Part shown: positions 26,027 to 34,334 of the stretch, piece after piece
Position numbering within the stretch: the first letter of the stretch is position 1
Layout: every line of letters starts with the position of its first letter
Origin: Lachnospiraceae bacterium
Lineage (GTDB): Bacteria; Bacillota; Clostridia; Lachnospirales; Lachnospiraceae
Reading direction: 5' to 3'
Assembly (NCBI GenBank): GCA_017617395.1
Contig: JAFZWG010000024.1
Span: 1 to 54,231, forward strand
Length of the DNA: 54,231 bases
Position numbers and translations under genes: made by a program
Notes under the pieces: model-generated
What the model was told of the DNA's origin: nothing
Seen by the model: the letters and a program-made list of their open reading frames with translations, nothing else
Database searches by the model: none

Positions 26027-27874
26027 GTGAAAAGACACTTTTGTCGGAAAATTGTGGCGTTGACTTTGGTTGTCCTGCTGGCGGCAACCATTCTTCCTTG
26101 CGGCGAAATCCGCGCTTCCGCGGATGAGACGACGCCTGAGCAGATTGTTGTAACGCTTGATGGCGGGAACGTTTCTGTTTCGGCGCTGTCTGATGGTCGT
26201 GTGCGAGTGTATCAGAATACAGAAGGCGCTCATCCGGGATTATCGCCGGAGGACCAACCGGAGCCGCTGGTCAAGGAGGACTATTATCCGGAGTCTGCCG
26301 AGATTATCTTAACCGGTCACGCAAGTTGGCTTGGCCTGGGTGCTGCAGAGGGACGGACTCTTAAATTGACGTTCCGGAAAATGTCTGCTGTTACCTCGGA
26401 AAAACGGGCTTGCGGTATGATGGTCAGCGGTGCAGGAACCGTCATCATTGAGCTGGATGGAAATAATCAAGCCGGCGGCGGACAATATAGTGCGGGAATG
26501 GAAATGTACCACGCAGGAGAGTTGGTCTTTCAGGACAAGAATGATCAGCCTGGTACTTTCCGGGCAACAGGAGGTTCCTGGGGCGCCGGAATCGGTTGCG
26601 GACATGATTCGACCGCGTCCAATATCGTGATTGCCGGTGGTACCATCTATGCAACGGGTGGTGAGAACGGCGCCGGAATCGGCAGCGGACTCGGAGGCGG
26701 GGTCGGCAATATTACAATTACCGGCGGAACAGTTTATGCGGAAGGCGGTAAGCGGGGCGCCGGAATCGGCGGCGGTGAAGACAGTGAACTCGGGACGGTC
26801 AAAATATCCGGCGGAACGGTATATGCGCAGGGAGGCGAGGAAGCTTCCGGAATCGGCACGGGGCTTTCGGGATTCAACGATCAGTGTGTAGTGCGAATCA
26901 GCGGAGGCACCGTTTATGCTGCCGGGGGAACCGGCGGAGGAGCCGGAATCGGCGGAGTGGTGTCGTCCTCACGGATTACTGTTACAGGCAGTGCCAGGGT
27001 TTATGTCGCCGGAGGCACAGCGGGTGAGGGGAAAGACGCCGGTACCGGAATCGGAGGTTCATACCACAACCGTGAGACGGGCAAGTGGACAGCAGCTCCG
27101 GCGGTTATGCCGTATTGCCCTGATCTGAACGGAGATATCCGGTTCTTTAACGCCGGAAGCACGCCGGAGCAGATGCAGAACGGAACCGCGACCGAGATTG
27201 ATACGGCGATACTGAAGTATGTCGTAAACGACAGCAGATGCAGCTTCTTTAAGGAGTATTTTCCGAAAGGCACCGAGGGGACGATCAATCCCTACAAATC
27301 CGGTGACGGCCGGGAAACCGTGTGGAACACTGCGGAGGATGGTTCGGGAACCCGCTATGTCGGGGGAACGACTTGCGTGATGACCGAAAATCTGACGCTG
27401 TACCCGGAGGTGACACCCACACCTACGCCGGAGCCGACATCAACACCCACGCCGACACCGACGAAGGAACCTACGAAGGCGCCGACAGGAGAGCCTACGA
27501 AAGTGCCCACCAAGGCACCGACGCAAGCACCTACAACAGCGCCGACGAAAGCGCCGACGAGCGTGCCCACGAATACCCCGACAGGAGAACCTACGCCGGA
27601 ACCGACGGGAACTCCCGCGGCGGAGTTCACGGAAACCCCGACGCCGACCCCGACGGAAACGCCTGTGGAAAGCTCGACGCTGACGCCGGGCGGGGAGATA
27701 TCCCCGGAGCCGACCGTGGTTCCGACGGCAACTCCCGCGCAGGAGCCGGAGAAAAACGGGGAGGACGGTTCGACGACTTCCTGGAAAACGATCGTGCTTG
27801 TAGTCTTGCTTGCGGCAGCGGTAGTCTGGGGCGGAATTGCGACATATTTCCTGTGGAAAAGACGCGGAAAATAA
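26027..27874 (+). CDS. Surface protein with GGT-type repeats and Thr/Pro-rich stalk
   Basis: A 615-residue exported protein from a GTG start with GGGAGGTG upstream. It has a signal peptide (about residues 1-34), then a Gly-rich domain of repeated ITGGTVYAxGGxxGAGIGxG units (roughly residues 180-350), each probably a beta-helix or beta-solenoid turn. A Thr/Pro stalk (about 463-575, TPTPTPE/KAPT repeats) leads to a C-terminal membrane helix (TIVLVVLLAAAVVWGG) with a basic tail WKRRGK. No LPxTG motif is seen. It sits inside the glycan/phosphonate locus, so its stalk could be a glycosylation target. Function is unknown. Confidence 0.85.
   Translation: MKRHFCRKIVALTLVVLLAATILPCGEIRASADETTPEQIVVTLDGGNVSVSALSDGRVRVYQNTEGAHPGLSPEDQPEPLVKEDYYPESAEIILTGHASWLGLGAAEGRTLKLTFRKMSAVTSEKRACGMMVSGAGTVIIELDGNNQAGGGQYSAGMEMYHAGELVFQDKNDQPGTFRATGGSWGAGIGCGHDSTASNIVIAGGTIYATGGENGAGIGSGLGGGVGNITITGGTVYAEGGKRGAGIGGGEDSELGTVKISGGTVYAQGGEEASGIGTGLSGFNDQCVVRISGGTVYAAGGTGGGAGIGGVVSSSRITVTGSARVYVAGGTAGEGKDAGTGIGGSYHNRETGKWTAAPAVMPYCPDLNGDIRFFNAGSTPEQMQNGTATEIDTAILKYVVNDSRCSFFKEYFPKGTEGTINPYKSGDGRETVWNTAEDGSGTRYVGGTTCVMTENLTLYPEVTPTPTPEPTSTPTPTPTKEPTKAPTGEPTKVPTKAPTQAPTTAPTKAPTSVPTNTPTGEPTPEPTGTPAAEFTETPTPTPTETPVESSTLTPGGEISPEPTVVPTATPAQEPEKNGEDGSTTSWKTIVLVVLLAAAVVWGGIATYFLWKRRGK
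27411..27753 (+). repeat. Thr/Pro codon repeat tract (stalk)
   Basis: Degenerate tandem CCGAC(G/A)/CCTACG units encoding TPTP, EPT and APT. They give the protein stalk a low-complexity sequence that is prone to length variation. Confidence 0.8.
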
Positions 27875-27910
27875 GTAATAAATTATTCTGTTTTGAAAGG
27901 CGGAGAAAGA

Positions 27911-28921
27911 ATGAAGAAATTGTATGCAATCAGCGGTGTAACCGGTATGACCGGAAATGAGCTGGTTCGCCAGATCCTGATCGACGGCAGCGAGGACCGG
28001 ATTCTCGGTTTTGACAACTTTTACGCATCCTCCATCGACACGGTGGCGGATCACATCGATGATCCCAGATTTGAGTTCTTTGAGTATGACATCAACAATG
28101 CGGAGCAGATGGCGGATTTTGAGGCGCGGATTCGCGCGATTGCCGGAAACTACGATGAGGTGATCTACATCAACTGCGCGGCGGTTGTTCATACGGAGCA
28201 TTTTTACCATGTGTACGAGACCTTCGAGACGAATGTCGAGGGTATGAACAATTTCCTGCAGCAGGCGATCCGCGTGGGTGCGCAGAAGTATATCAACTGC
28301 TCGACCTCCGAGGTGTACTCCATGAATTCGTGGAACGAGAACGGCGGTGTCCGCGAGGACGATTACCTCACGATGGCCGTCGCCGAGCACAGTCAACGCA
28401 CGAGCTACGCGACCGGCAAGCTCCTCACTGAATTTTTCATGAAGGACGCCGTGGATGAGGGGAAGATCAAGGGCTGCTCGATCCGTTTTGCCAATGTCTA
28501 CAGCAAGGATGAGAGATACCCGAAACACATCATTCCGTTCATCATCAGCAGCTTCCGCGACAACGGCAAGGTTGTTCTTTTGGAGAACTCCAGAAAGAAC
28601 CGCAGAACCTTCCTCAACAACTACGACAGCTGCAGCGCCGTACTGGCTTTGGCAAACACCGACTCCGCCCTCGACGGAACGGTTTACAATGTCGCTACCG
28701 ACGAGGAGATTTCCATCATCGATCTCGCGAAAATGTGCGCGGCGAAGATGGGCATCACCGACCCCGTGATCGAGTTTAACGGTTACCGCGCATCGGATCC
28801 GGAGCGCAGACTTCTCTCGACAGAGAAGATCCGCACACGCACTTCCTGGAGACCGGCGGTAGGCCTTGAGAAGGGTCTCGGCGAGTGCATTGAAAACTAT
28901 CTGAAACAGAATCGGAAGTGA
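27911..28921 (+). CDS. NAD(P)-dependent epimerase/dehydratase (extended SDR)
   Basis: 336 residues. The cofactor loop SGVTGMTGNELVRQ is at the N-terminus, NCSTSEVYS holds the catalytic Ser and TSYATGK the YxxxK pair. The C-terminal substrate domain (YRASDPERRLLSTEKIR) is that of nucleotide-sugar epimerases/dehydratases. GGCGGAG precedes the ATG at 27911. It heads a tight group with the next nucleotidyltransferase and dehydrogenase and with aepY. The substrate is not identifiable. Confidence 0.9.
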   Translation: MKKLYAISGVTGMTGNELVRQILIDGSEDRILGFDNFYASSIDTVADHIDDPRFEFFEYDINNAEQMADFEARIRAIAGNYDEVIYINCAAVVHTEHFYHVYETFETNVEGMNNFLQQAIRVGAQKYINCSTSEVYSMNSWNENGGVREDDYLTMAVAEHSQRTSYATGKLLTEFFMKDAVDEGKIKGCSIRFANVYSKDERYPKHIIPFIISSFRDNGKVVLLENSRKNRRTFLNNYDSCSAVLALANTDSALDGTVYNVATDEEISIIDLAKMCAAKMGITDPVIEFNGYRASDPERRLLSTEKIRTRTSWRPAVGLEKGLGECIENYLKQNRK

Positions 28922-28925
28922 TGAA

Positions 28926-29684
28926 ATGAAGGCAGCAATAATTACGGTGGCCGGCATTTCCAGCCGGTTTAACGAGGGAATTCCGGAGCAGAACAAGGAA
29001 CTGAAGGCGATCTATCCGAAGGAAGACCGCGAGGCGACACTGCTTCATCATCTCCTCGAAAAATGCTCCTTCGCGGACCGCATTGCGGTCGTGGGGGGAT
29101 ACAGATTCGACGAGCTGAAGGCGTACTGCGAAGAGCTTGAGCCCGAATACAGGAACAAGATTACGCTCGTTGAGAACACGCATTACAGCGACCTTGCGTC
29201 GGGATACAGCCTGTATCTCGGCCTTGCGGAGGTTCTCCGGGAGGATGTTTCGGAGGTGCTCTTTATCGAGGGCGACCTGGATGTCGACGACGCGTCGTTT
29301 CATGCGGTTGTGAACGCGGAGAAGAGTGTTTTAACCTACACCTTCGAACCGATCTACGCAAACAAGGCCGTGGTGCTTTACCAAAATGCGGACGGCGAGT
29401 ACCGCTATGCATTCAACAGCAGCCACGGGCTTTTGTCGATCGACGAGCCGTTTTCGTGCATTTTAAACTCCGGGCAGACCTGGAAGTTCACCGACGTCGA
29501 CGCGCTTCGCAAGGCAAACGAGCGCTTCTTCGCGGAGGACAAGGGGGGAACAAACCTCATAATTGTCCGCAATTACCTGGAGCTCGCGCCGGATGTTGAG
29601 CTCGTCGGGCTTCACCGGTGGACCAACTGCAACACGAGAGAGGACTATCGAAAGATTCGTAAATACTGGGAGGATGAGAAATGA
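28926..29684 (+). CDS. Nucleotidyltransferase-like protein (LicC/MobA superfamily)
   Basis: A 252-residue GT-A-fold nucleotidyltransferase. The N-terminal VAGISSRFNEGIPEQNKEL is a variant of the LAAGxxSRF...K nucleotide loop, and FIEGDLDVDD carries the metal Asp. Middle segments (NTHYSDLASGYSLYLG) resemble the LicC NN-x-SL motif region. It begins four bases after the SDR stop, and its stop overlaps the next start (ATGA). It may activate a phosphonate or sugar phosphate; CTP or another nucleotide is not distinguishable. Confidence 0.78.
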   Translation: MKAAIITVAGISSRFNEGIPEQNKELKAIYPKEDREATLLHHLLEKCSFADRIAVVGGYRFDELKAYCEELEPEYRNKITLVENTHYSDLASGYSLYLGLAEVLREDVSEVLFIEGDLDVDDASFHAVVNAEKSVLTYTFEPIYANKAVVLYQNADGEYRYAFNSSHGLLSIDEPFSCILNSGQTWKFTDVDALRKANERFFAEDKGGTNLIIVRNYLELAPDVELVGLHRWTNCNTREDYRKIRKYWEDEK

Positions 29685-30868
29685 AATCGTTGAAGGAACG
29701 TCTCGCGATTGTCGAGAAGCATGTCAAAGAGCAAAATGTGAAGGTGATGATCATCGGCCTCGGCAGTGTCGGCGCTTATCTGCTGGATTATCTGCTCAGC
29801 ATGAACGATCCGACGCTCGGCATCGTTGTCGTGGGACGCGACAGCGCGAAGATGCAGACGAAGGTCAATATCGCCCGCGTTGCGGGACTGATCCGCGGCG
29901 TCAACAAGTCGAAGATCGAGGTCGAGGGAGACGTCAATCTGGAGGATATCGATTCCATCGAACGGGCGATCGCAAAGCACAAGCCGGATTTCATTGTGAA
30001 TTCCAGCCGCGCATACCCCGGCCTTAAGTACGGCAGCATTTCCTGGAGCAATGTGCGCGCCTACGGAATCTGGAGCCCTTTGGCCATTCGTTTTACGAAA
30101 AATGTTATGGAAGCCTGCGAGAGAGCGGCGGCCGATGCAGTGGTTATCAACACCTCGTACTCCGACGCGGTCATCCCGTGGCTTAAGAGCGCCGGCAAGG
30201 CGTATCCCGATTTCGGCTCGGGCAACCTGAACCATCTGGTTCCTCGCATGAAGTTTGCGATTGCGCAGATGCTCGGAGTCGGGGACTTCTGGAATGTCGA
30301 TGTGATGTTTGCCGCAGGGCACTTCCACGATGTATGTATCAGCAAGGAGGGCCAGACGGAGGGCATCAATCTTCCGCTTAAGATTTACTATAAGGGCGAG
30401 GAGAAGCAGCTTTCGCACGAGGCAATCTTTGCAGCCTGCAAGATCCCGATGCCCGTCGATCAGACGCGCAACATGATGAATGCCTCCTCGAATTATCAGA
30501 TCATCTCGGCGGTGATTTCGGCGATCCGCACCGGCAAGAACCAGCGGGTGTTCACGCCCGGATTTGCCGGTGAACTCGGAGGATATCCGGTCACGGTCGG
30601 CTATTTCGACGGCGCGCTCGATGCACGCATCGACGAGTCGGTATTTTCCTACGAGGTTATGAACAAAGCGAACCGCGCATCGATGGCGCTCGACGGCGTT
30701 GAGGATGTGACGGACGGCACCCTGATCTACACGGACGGCCTGATCGCGAAGGCGCAGAAGGCGTTCGGCGTGACGCTTCCGAAACACGTGCCTTTCGCGA
30801 AGATCGAGGAGACGGCAAAGTTCATCATCGAGGAGATCATTCTCCCGCAGACCGAGGGAAAAAACTGA
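29681..30868 (+). CDS. Rossmann-fold dehydrogenase, saccharopine dehydrogenase-like
   Basis: 395 residues. VMIIGLGSVGAYLLDYLL is an N-terminal GxGxxG dinucleotide-binding fold, followed by VNSSRAYPGLKYGSISWSN and a large C-terminal domain. The overall plan recalls saccharopine dehydrogenase-like oxidoreductases, but no diagnostic catalytic motif was recognised. It is coupled to the preceding nucleotidyltransferase (four-base overlap) and lies 41 bases before aepY. A role in oxidising or reducing a phosphonate or nucleotide-linked intermediate is suggested only by context. Confidence 0.72.
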   Translation: MKSLKERLAIVEKHVKEQNVKVMIIGLGSVGAYLLDYLLSMNDPTLGIVVVGRDSAKMQTKVNIARVAGLIRGVNKSKIEVEGDVNLEDIDSIERAIAKHKPDFIVNSSRAYPGLKYGSISWSNVRAYGIWSPLAIRFTKNVMEACERAAADAVVINTSYSDAVIPWLKSAGKAYPDFGSGNLNHLVPRMKFAIAQMLGVGDFWNVDVMFAAGHFHDVCISKEGQTEGINLPLKIYYKGEEKQLSHEAIFAACKIPMPVDQTRNMMNASSNYQIISAVISAIRTGKNQRVFTPGFAGELGGYPVTVGYFDGALDARIDESVFSYEVMNKANRASMALDGVEDVTDGTLIYTDGLIAKAQKAFGVTLPKHVPFAKIEETAKFIIEEIILPQTEGKN

Positions 30869-30880
30869 GAACAGGAGAGA

Positions 30881-30897
30881 TTGTCCGGTTCGGACAA
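30881..30897. other. Perfect hairpin directly before the aepY ribosome site
   Basis: TTGTCCG-GTT-CGGACAA dyad in the 41-base gap, immediately followed by the CAGGAG ribosome site. There is no T-run, so it is not a terminator. It may affect mRNA stability or translation. Confidence 0.6.
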
Positions 30898-30909
30898 CAG
30901 GAGTAAGCA

Positions 30910-32031
30910 ATGAAAGTAGACAGATTTACCGAGATACTCGGAGCTGATTTTTATACCGGTGTGCCGGACAGCAAGCTGAAGGCGCTCTGCAACTATCTGA
31001 TGGACCGCTACGGAATCGATCCGCACCATCATGTCATCGCGGCAAATGAGGGAAACTGCACCGCGCTGGCAGCGGGCTATCATCTTGCCACGGGCAAGGT
31101 TCCGGTAGTTTACATGCAAAACAGCGGCGAGGGCAACGTGATTAATCCTGTTGCGTCGCTTTTGAACGACAAGGTCTACGCCATCCCTGTCATCTTCATC
31201 GTCGGCTGGCGCGGAGAGCCCGGGGTGCATGATGAGCCGCAGCACATTTACCAGGGCGAGGTGACGATCAAGCTTCTCGAGGACATGGGAATCGAGTCGT
31301 TCGTCGTCGACAAGGAGACGACGGAGGAAGAGCTTGTCGCGGTGATGGAGAAATTCCGCGGAATTCTTGCGGAGGGCAAGGATGTCGCATTTGTCATCCG
31401 CGGAGGCGGACTTTCGGATGCGCCGAAGGTAGAGTATAAAAACGATAACACGATGGTCCGAGAGGAGATCATCAAGCATATCGTGGCTGCAAGCGGGGAG
31501 GACCCGATCGTCTCCACCACCGGCAAGGCGAGCCGCGAGCTCTTTGAGACGAGAACGGCGAACGGCCAGAGCCACAAGTACGATTTCCTGACGGTGGGGT
31601 CCATGGGACACAGTTCTTCCATCGCCCTCGGCGTTGCGATCAACAAGCCGGAGCAGAGAATCTGGTGCGTGGACGGCGACGGCGCGGTGCTCATGCATAT
31701 GGGCGCCATGGCGGTAATCGGAACGATTCGCCCGAAGAATCTGATTCATATCGTGATTAACAACGCCTCCCACGAGACTGTCGGAGGCATGCCTACCGTG
31801 GCGGGTTCCGTCAATCTGGTAGCCGTGGCGAAGGCGTGCGGATACCCCAATGTCGTGTCCGTGGACAGCTTCGAGGCGCTTGACCGCGAGCTTGCGAACG
31901 CAAAAGCGGGAGACGAGCTCTGCCTGATCGAAGTAAAATGCTCCATCGGAGCCCGTGAGGATCTGGGAAGACCTACGGTGTCGGCGATCGAAAACAAAGA
32001 AAACTTCATGAACTATCTGAAGGAGCTTTGA
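30910..32031 (+). CDS. aepY: Phosphonopyruvate decarboxylase
   Basis: A 373-residue thiamine diphosphate enzyme that decarboxylates phosphonopyruvate to phosphonoacetaldehyde, pulling the unfavourable PEP mutase step forward. The pyrimidine domain has AANEGNCTALAAGYHLATGK (Glu activates thiamine diphosphate) and GWRGEPGVHDEPQH. The pyrophosphate domain has TVGSMGHSSSIALGVA and CVDGDGAVLMHMGAMAVIG. These match Ppd/AepY closely, and the length is typical. It is the second pathway enzyme after aepX, with the transaminase on the opposite strand downstream. Confidence 0.95.
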   Translation: MKVDRFTEILGADFYTGVPDSKLKALCNYLMDRYGIDPHHHVIAANEGNCTALAAGYHLATGKVPVVYMQNSGEGNVINPVASLLNDKVYAIPVIFIVGWRGEPGVHDEPQHIYQGEVTIKLLEDMGIESFVVDKETTEEELVAVMEKFRGILAEGKDVAFVIRGGGLSDAPKVEYKNDNTMVREEIIKHIVAASGEDPIVSTTGKASRELFETRTANGQSHKYDFLTVGSMGHSSSIALGVAINKPEQRIWCVDGDGAVLMHMGAMAVIGTIRPKNLIHIVINNASHETVGGMPTVAGSVNLVAVAKACGYPNVVSVDSFEALDRELANAKAGDELCLIEVKCSIGAREDLGRPTVSAIENKENFMNYLKEL

Positions 32032-32049
32032 TTCTGCGGAGGGTTAACG

Positions 32050-32946
32050 ATGATTTCAGTAATCGTGCCTATCTACAATGTGGAACCGTATGTCCGGCAA
32101 TGCGTCGAAAGTCTGCTTGCACAAACGGGGGCGGATATTGAAATCCTTTTGATCGATGACGGATCGACGGACCAAAGCGGTGTGATAGCGGATGAATATA
32201 CGGACGCGCGGGTTCGGGTCTTCCACCTGCAAAACGGCGGCCTTTCCGCGGCGCGCAATTTCGGAATCGAACACGCGCGCGGGGAGTGGCTGATGTTTGT
32301 GGACGGCGATGACTATGTTCTGCCGGAGTTCTGCTCCGCACCTCTTGCTCTTGCGCAGGAGACGGCAGCAGACCTGGTCGCTTTCCGGTATAGCAAATAT
32401 CAGGACGGGTCCTTGAATCCGGTTCCTCTTCCGCAGTGGCGTGAAGGGGAGGCCGACTGGTGCACGGCCGTCGATGCGGCGACCGAACTGGCGTGGAACA
32501 AGCTGTACCGAAAGAGCCTGTTCGAAGGAATCCGGTATCCGGTCGGAAAAGTATATGAGGACATCGCCACGACGTACAAACTGGTCCACGCGTCCCGGAA
32601 AAGTGTATTTTCCGACAAAAATCTGTATGTGTACCGGAAACGTCCGGGCAGTATCTCGGTAAGCAAAACGAAAGAGCGCCTGTATCAGGGGCTTGAGGCC
32701 GCACGCCTTCGCAGGGAGGACTTAAAGAAGTGGGGCTACACCGGGAATCCGGACAATTTCCCTGAGTTCCGGGCCTGGGATATCATTGTTCTTGTCGACC
32801 CGTGCGATGACGAGAAGTATCGACTGGCGGTAGAGGAGTTTGCAAAGAATAAACGGGCACCCGAATGGATGAACAGGAAACAGAAGGTTGCATTTTTCCT
32901 CTGGAAACGTTGCAAGCCGCTGTTTCGTCTGGTGCGGAAAAAATAA
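32050..32946 (+). CDS. Family 2 glycosyltransferase
   Basis: A 298-residue GT-A fold transferase. ISVIVPIYNVEPYVRQCVES, IDDGSTDQSG, SAARNFGIEHARGEW and FVDGDDYV (DxD-type metal site) are classic GT2 motifs. No membrane span is seen, so it acts in the cytosol on lipid-linked sugar. GGAGG precedes the ATG. It is the only obvious elongating glycosyltransferase in the locus besides the initiating enzyme, which implies a short repeat unit or further transferases elsewhere. A shared terminator follows. Confidence 0.93.
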   Translation: MISVIVPIYNVEPYVRQCVESLLAQTGADIEILLIDDGSTDQSGVIADEYTDARVRVFHLQNGGLSAARNFGIEHARGEWLMFVDGDDYVLPEFCSAPLALAQETAADLVAFRYSKYQDGSLNPVPLPQWREGEADWCTAVDAATELAWNKLYRKSLFEGIRYPVGKVYEDIATTYKLVHASRKSVFSDKNLYVYRKRPGSISVSKTKERLYQGLEAARLRREDLKKWGYTGNPDNFPEFRAWDIIVLVDPCDDEKYRLAVEEFAKNKRAPEWMNRKQKVAFFLWKRCKPLFRLVRKK

Positions 32947-32960
32947 ACCCAAAAAACAAG

Positions 32961-32994
32961 CGGCTGCTTTCGCAAGTGAAAGCAGCCGTTTTCT
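32961..32994. terminator. Bidirectional terminator between convergent units
   Basis: Eleven-base-pair stem CGGCTGCTTTC / GAAAGCAGCCG, flanked by an A-run on the left and TTTTCT on the right. It ends both the plus-strand phosphonate unit and the minus-strand operon. Confidence 0.9.
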
Positions 32995-33008
32995 GTTCGG
33001 TATCGAAA

Positions 33009-33731
33009 TCAATTGTTATCCGTTATTTCTTTCATGTGAATTCGCTTAGCCTGAAGAAGATCATTGACGCAATCAACCTCGGTCCACTCGTAATTGGCGA
33101 TGTCGGTATAGTACAGTTTGAAGTTGTTCTTGAAAATCAGCTGCACCAGTGCGTTTTCATACCATTGATCGTAGAAACCCTCTTCGACCATGAGGTTCAT
33201 TTCGGTGCGCATCTGCGAAGCGCTCTCACGGTCAAGCATTGTCACGCCGGCATATTCGCCGTAATAGTTCTCCAGATCCTTGCTCATTACCAGAACACGG
33301 TCTCCGGAAACTTCTACGTTGTAATCGCCGTCCGTCTTAATGGAGCTGTCCAGAAGAACCAGAGGTCTGTCAACCGGTTTACACATTACCTCCTGAACCA
33401 GTTCGTCGGACATAACGATATCTCCGTCGATCAGGACCACGTTGTCGGTGTCCAGTTCCTTCTGTGCAAACCATAGCGAAGCAATGGAATTGGTTACTTC
33501 ATAGAACGGATTGTATACAAAACGAACTCCTTCGACCTGTTCTTCAATCGCTCTGTGCATGTGTCCGGTTACGATAACGATATCGGCCTCGGCGTCATGC
33601 TTTTTGATCAGTTTCACCATTCTTTGAAGAAGGGTCGTGTTCTCATCTAGCTTATACATGGATTTGGGATGCTTTAGAGTGAGAGGTTGCAAACGGGAAC
33701 CTTTCCCTGCGACCATAAAAATGTATTTCAT
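33009..33731 (-). CDS. LicC/PntC-like nucleotidyltransferase, probable AEP cytidylyltransferase
   Basis: A 240-residue nucleotidyltransferase. FMVAGKGSRLQPLTLKHPKS is the nucleotide loop, YEVTNSIASLWFAQKEL the LicC NN-x-SL region and LIDGDIVMSDEL the metal Asp. It is co-transcribed with the AEP transaminase, overlapping the middle gene by four bases. Treponema PntC joins a similar cytidylyltransferase to an AEP transaminase to make CMP-AEP, so this looks like the unfused equivalent. AAGGAGG lies seven bases before the ATG. CTP and AEP specificity are inferred, not shown. Confidence 0.85.
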   Translation of the reverse strand: MKYIFMVAGKGSRLQPLTLKHPKSMYKLDENTTLLQRMVKLIKKHDAEADIVIVTGHMHRAIEEQVEGVRFVYNPFYEVTNSIASLWFAQKELDTDNVVLIDGDIVMSDELVQEVMCKPVDRPLVLLDSSIKTDGDYNVEVSGDRVLVMSKDLENYYGEYAGVTMLDRESASQMRTEMNLMVEEGFYDQWYENALVQLIFKNNFKLYYTDIANYEWTEVDCVNDLLQAKRIHMKEITDNN

Positions 33732-34306
33732 TGTTCTGCCTCCTTTGCAGGTTCTTCAGGATCTTGCCACATAATCAAGCCCAGTCGCATGAGTGTTTCT
33801 TCGGTGGGAAATGATACATCGATGCCGAATTTCGCGGCTGTTTTTACAATGTTTACACCGGTTGCCTCCAATGGGCTTCGTGACATATATGGATTGTTGC
33901 ATCGCTCCTTGCCGCAGCCGCCTTTGCAAAGTTTACAGCTGCCCGCGCCGAACGAGATTGCGGTCGAGCGATTGTGATTATAGCACCATTTTTCGTACTG
34001 CAGTAGTGCCTTGTGCAATATTACACTCGACTCCGACCGGATGCTTTCGAATTTGGCTTTGTCCGTTACGTCAAACAGAAAGTAAACGAAAAGACCTTCG
34101 TCATATTCTGAGAACATCTTCGGGTAATCGATGTCGGGCAGATTCGGCGGACATCTCCAGTTGCGGCCGTATTTTCCGCAATAGAAACAATTCATTTTTA
34201 CGCACTCTTCAAAAACAGTTTCCTTGGGATCCATGAAAACAAAGTGTGCCTCGGGTGCGATGGTTTTACAATACTCGAGAAATGCTTCTCTCAAAGCAGT
34301 GTCCAT
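33728..34306 (-). CDS. DUF2284-like Cys-rich metal-binding protein
   Basis: 192 residues with eleven cysteines, nine of them in two clusters: NCFYCGKYGRNWRCPP and GSCKLCKGGCGKERCNNPYM. This resembles the DUF2284 predicted metal-binding family (zinc or iron-sulfur ligand patterns). No signal peptide or membrane span is seen. It is sandwiched between transaminase (28-base gap) and cytidylyltransferase (4-base overlap) genes, so it is almost certainly co-expressed with them. Its role in phosphonate metabolism is unknown; a redox or metal-chaperone function is a guess. Confidence 0.82.
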   Translation of the reverse strand: MDTALREAFLEYCKTIAPEAHFVFMDPKETVFEECVKMNCFYCGKYGRNWRCPPNLPDIDYPKMFSEYDEGLFVYFLFDVTDKAKFESIRSESSVILHKALLQYEKWCYNHNRSTAISFGAGSCKLCKGGCGKERCNNPYMSRSPLEATGVNIVKTAAKFGIDVSFPTEETLMRLGLIMWQDPEEPAKEAEQ

Positions 34307-34334
34307 GAAGGTCTCCTCTTAACAGTGTCGGAAG

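Noticed and set aside
27440-28996. 518-codon antisense frame opposite the Thr/Pro stalk and SDR gene
   Set aside because: Its Arg-rich end is simply the reverse complement of the Thr/Pro repeat tract.
28926-29684. Assignment as molybdenum cofactor guanylyltransferase
   Set aside because: The context is glycan/phosphonate and the LicC-like middle region does not fit MobA. Only the fold is shared.
32050-32946. Minus-strand frames opposite the GT2 gene
   Set aside because: The plus-strand protein has complete GT2 motifs. The antisense frames are low-complexity.
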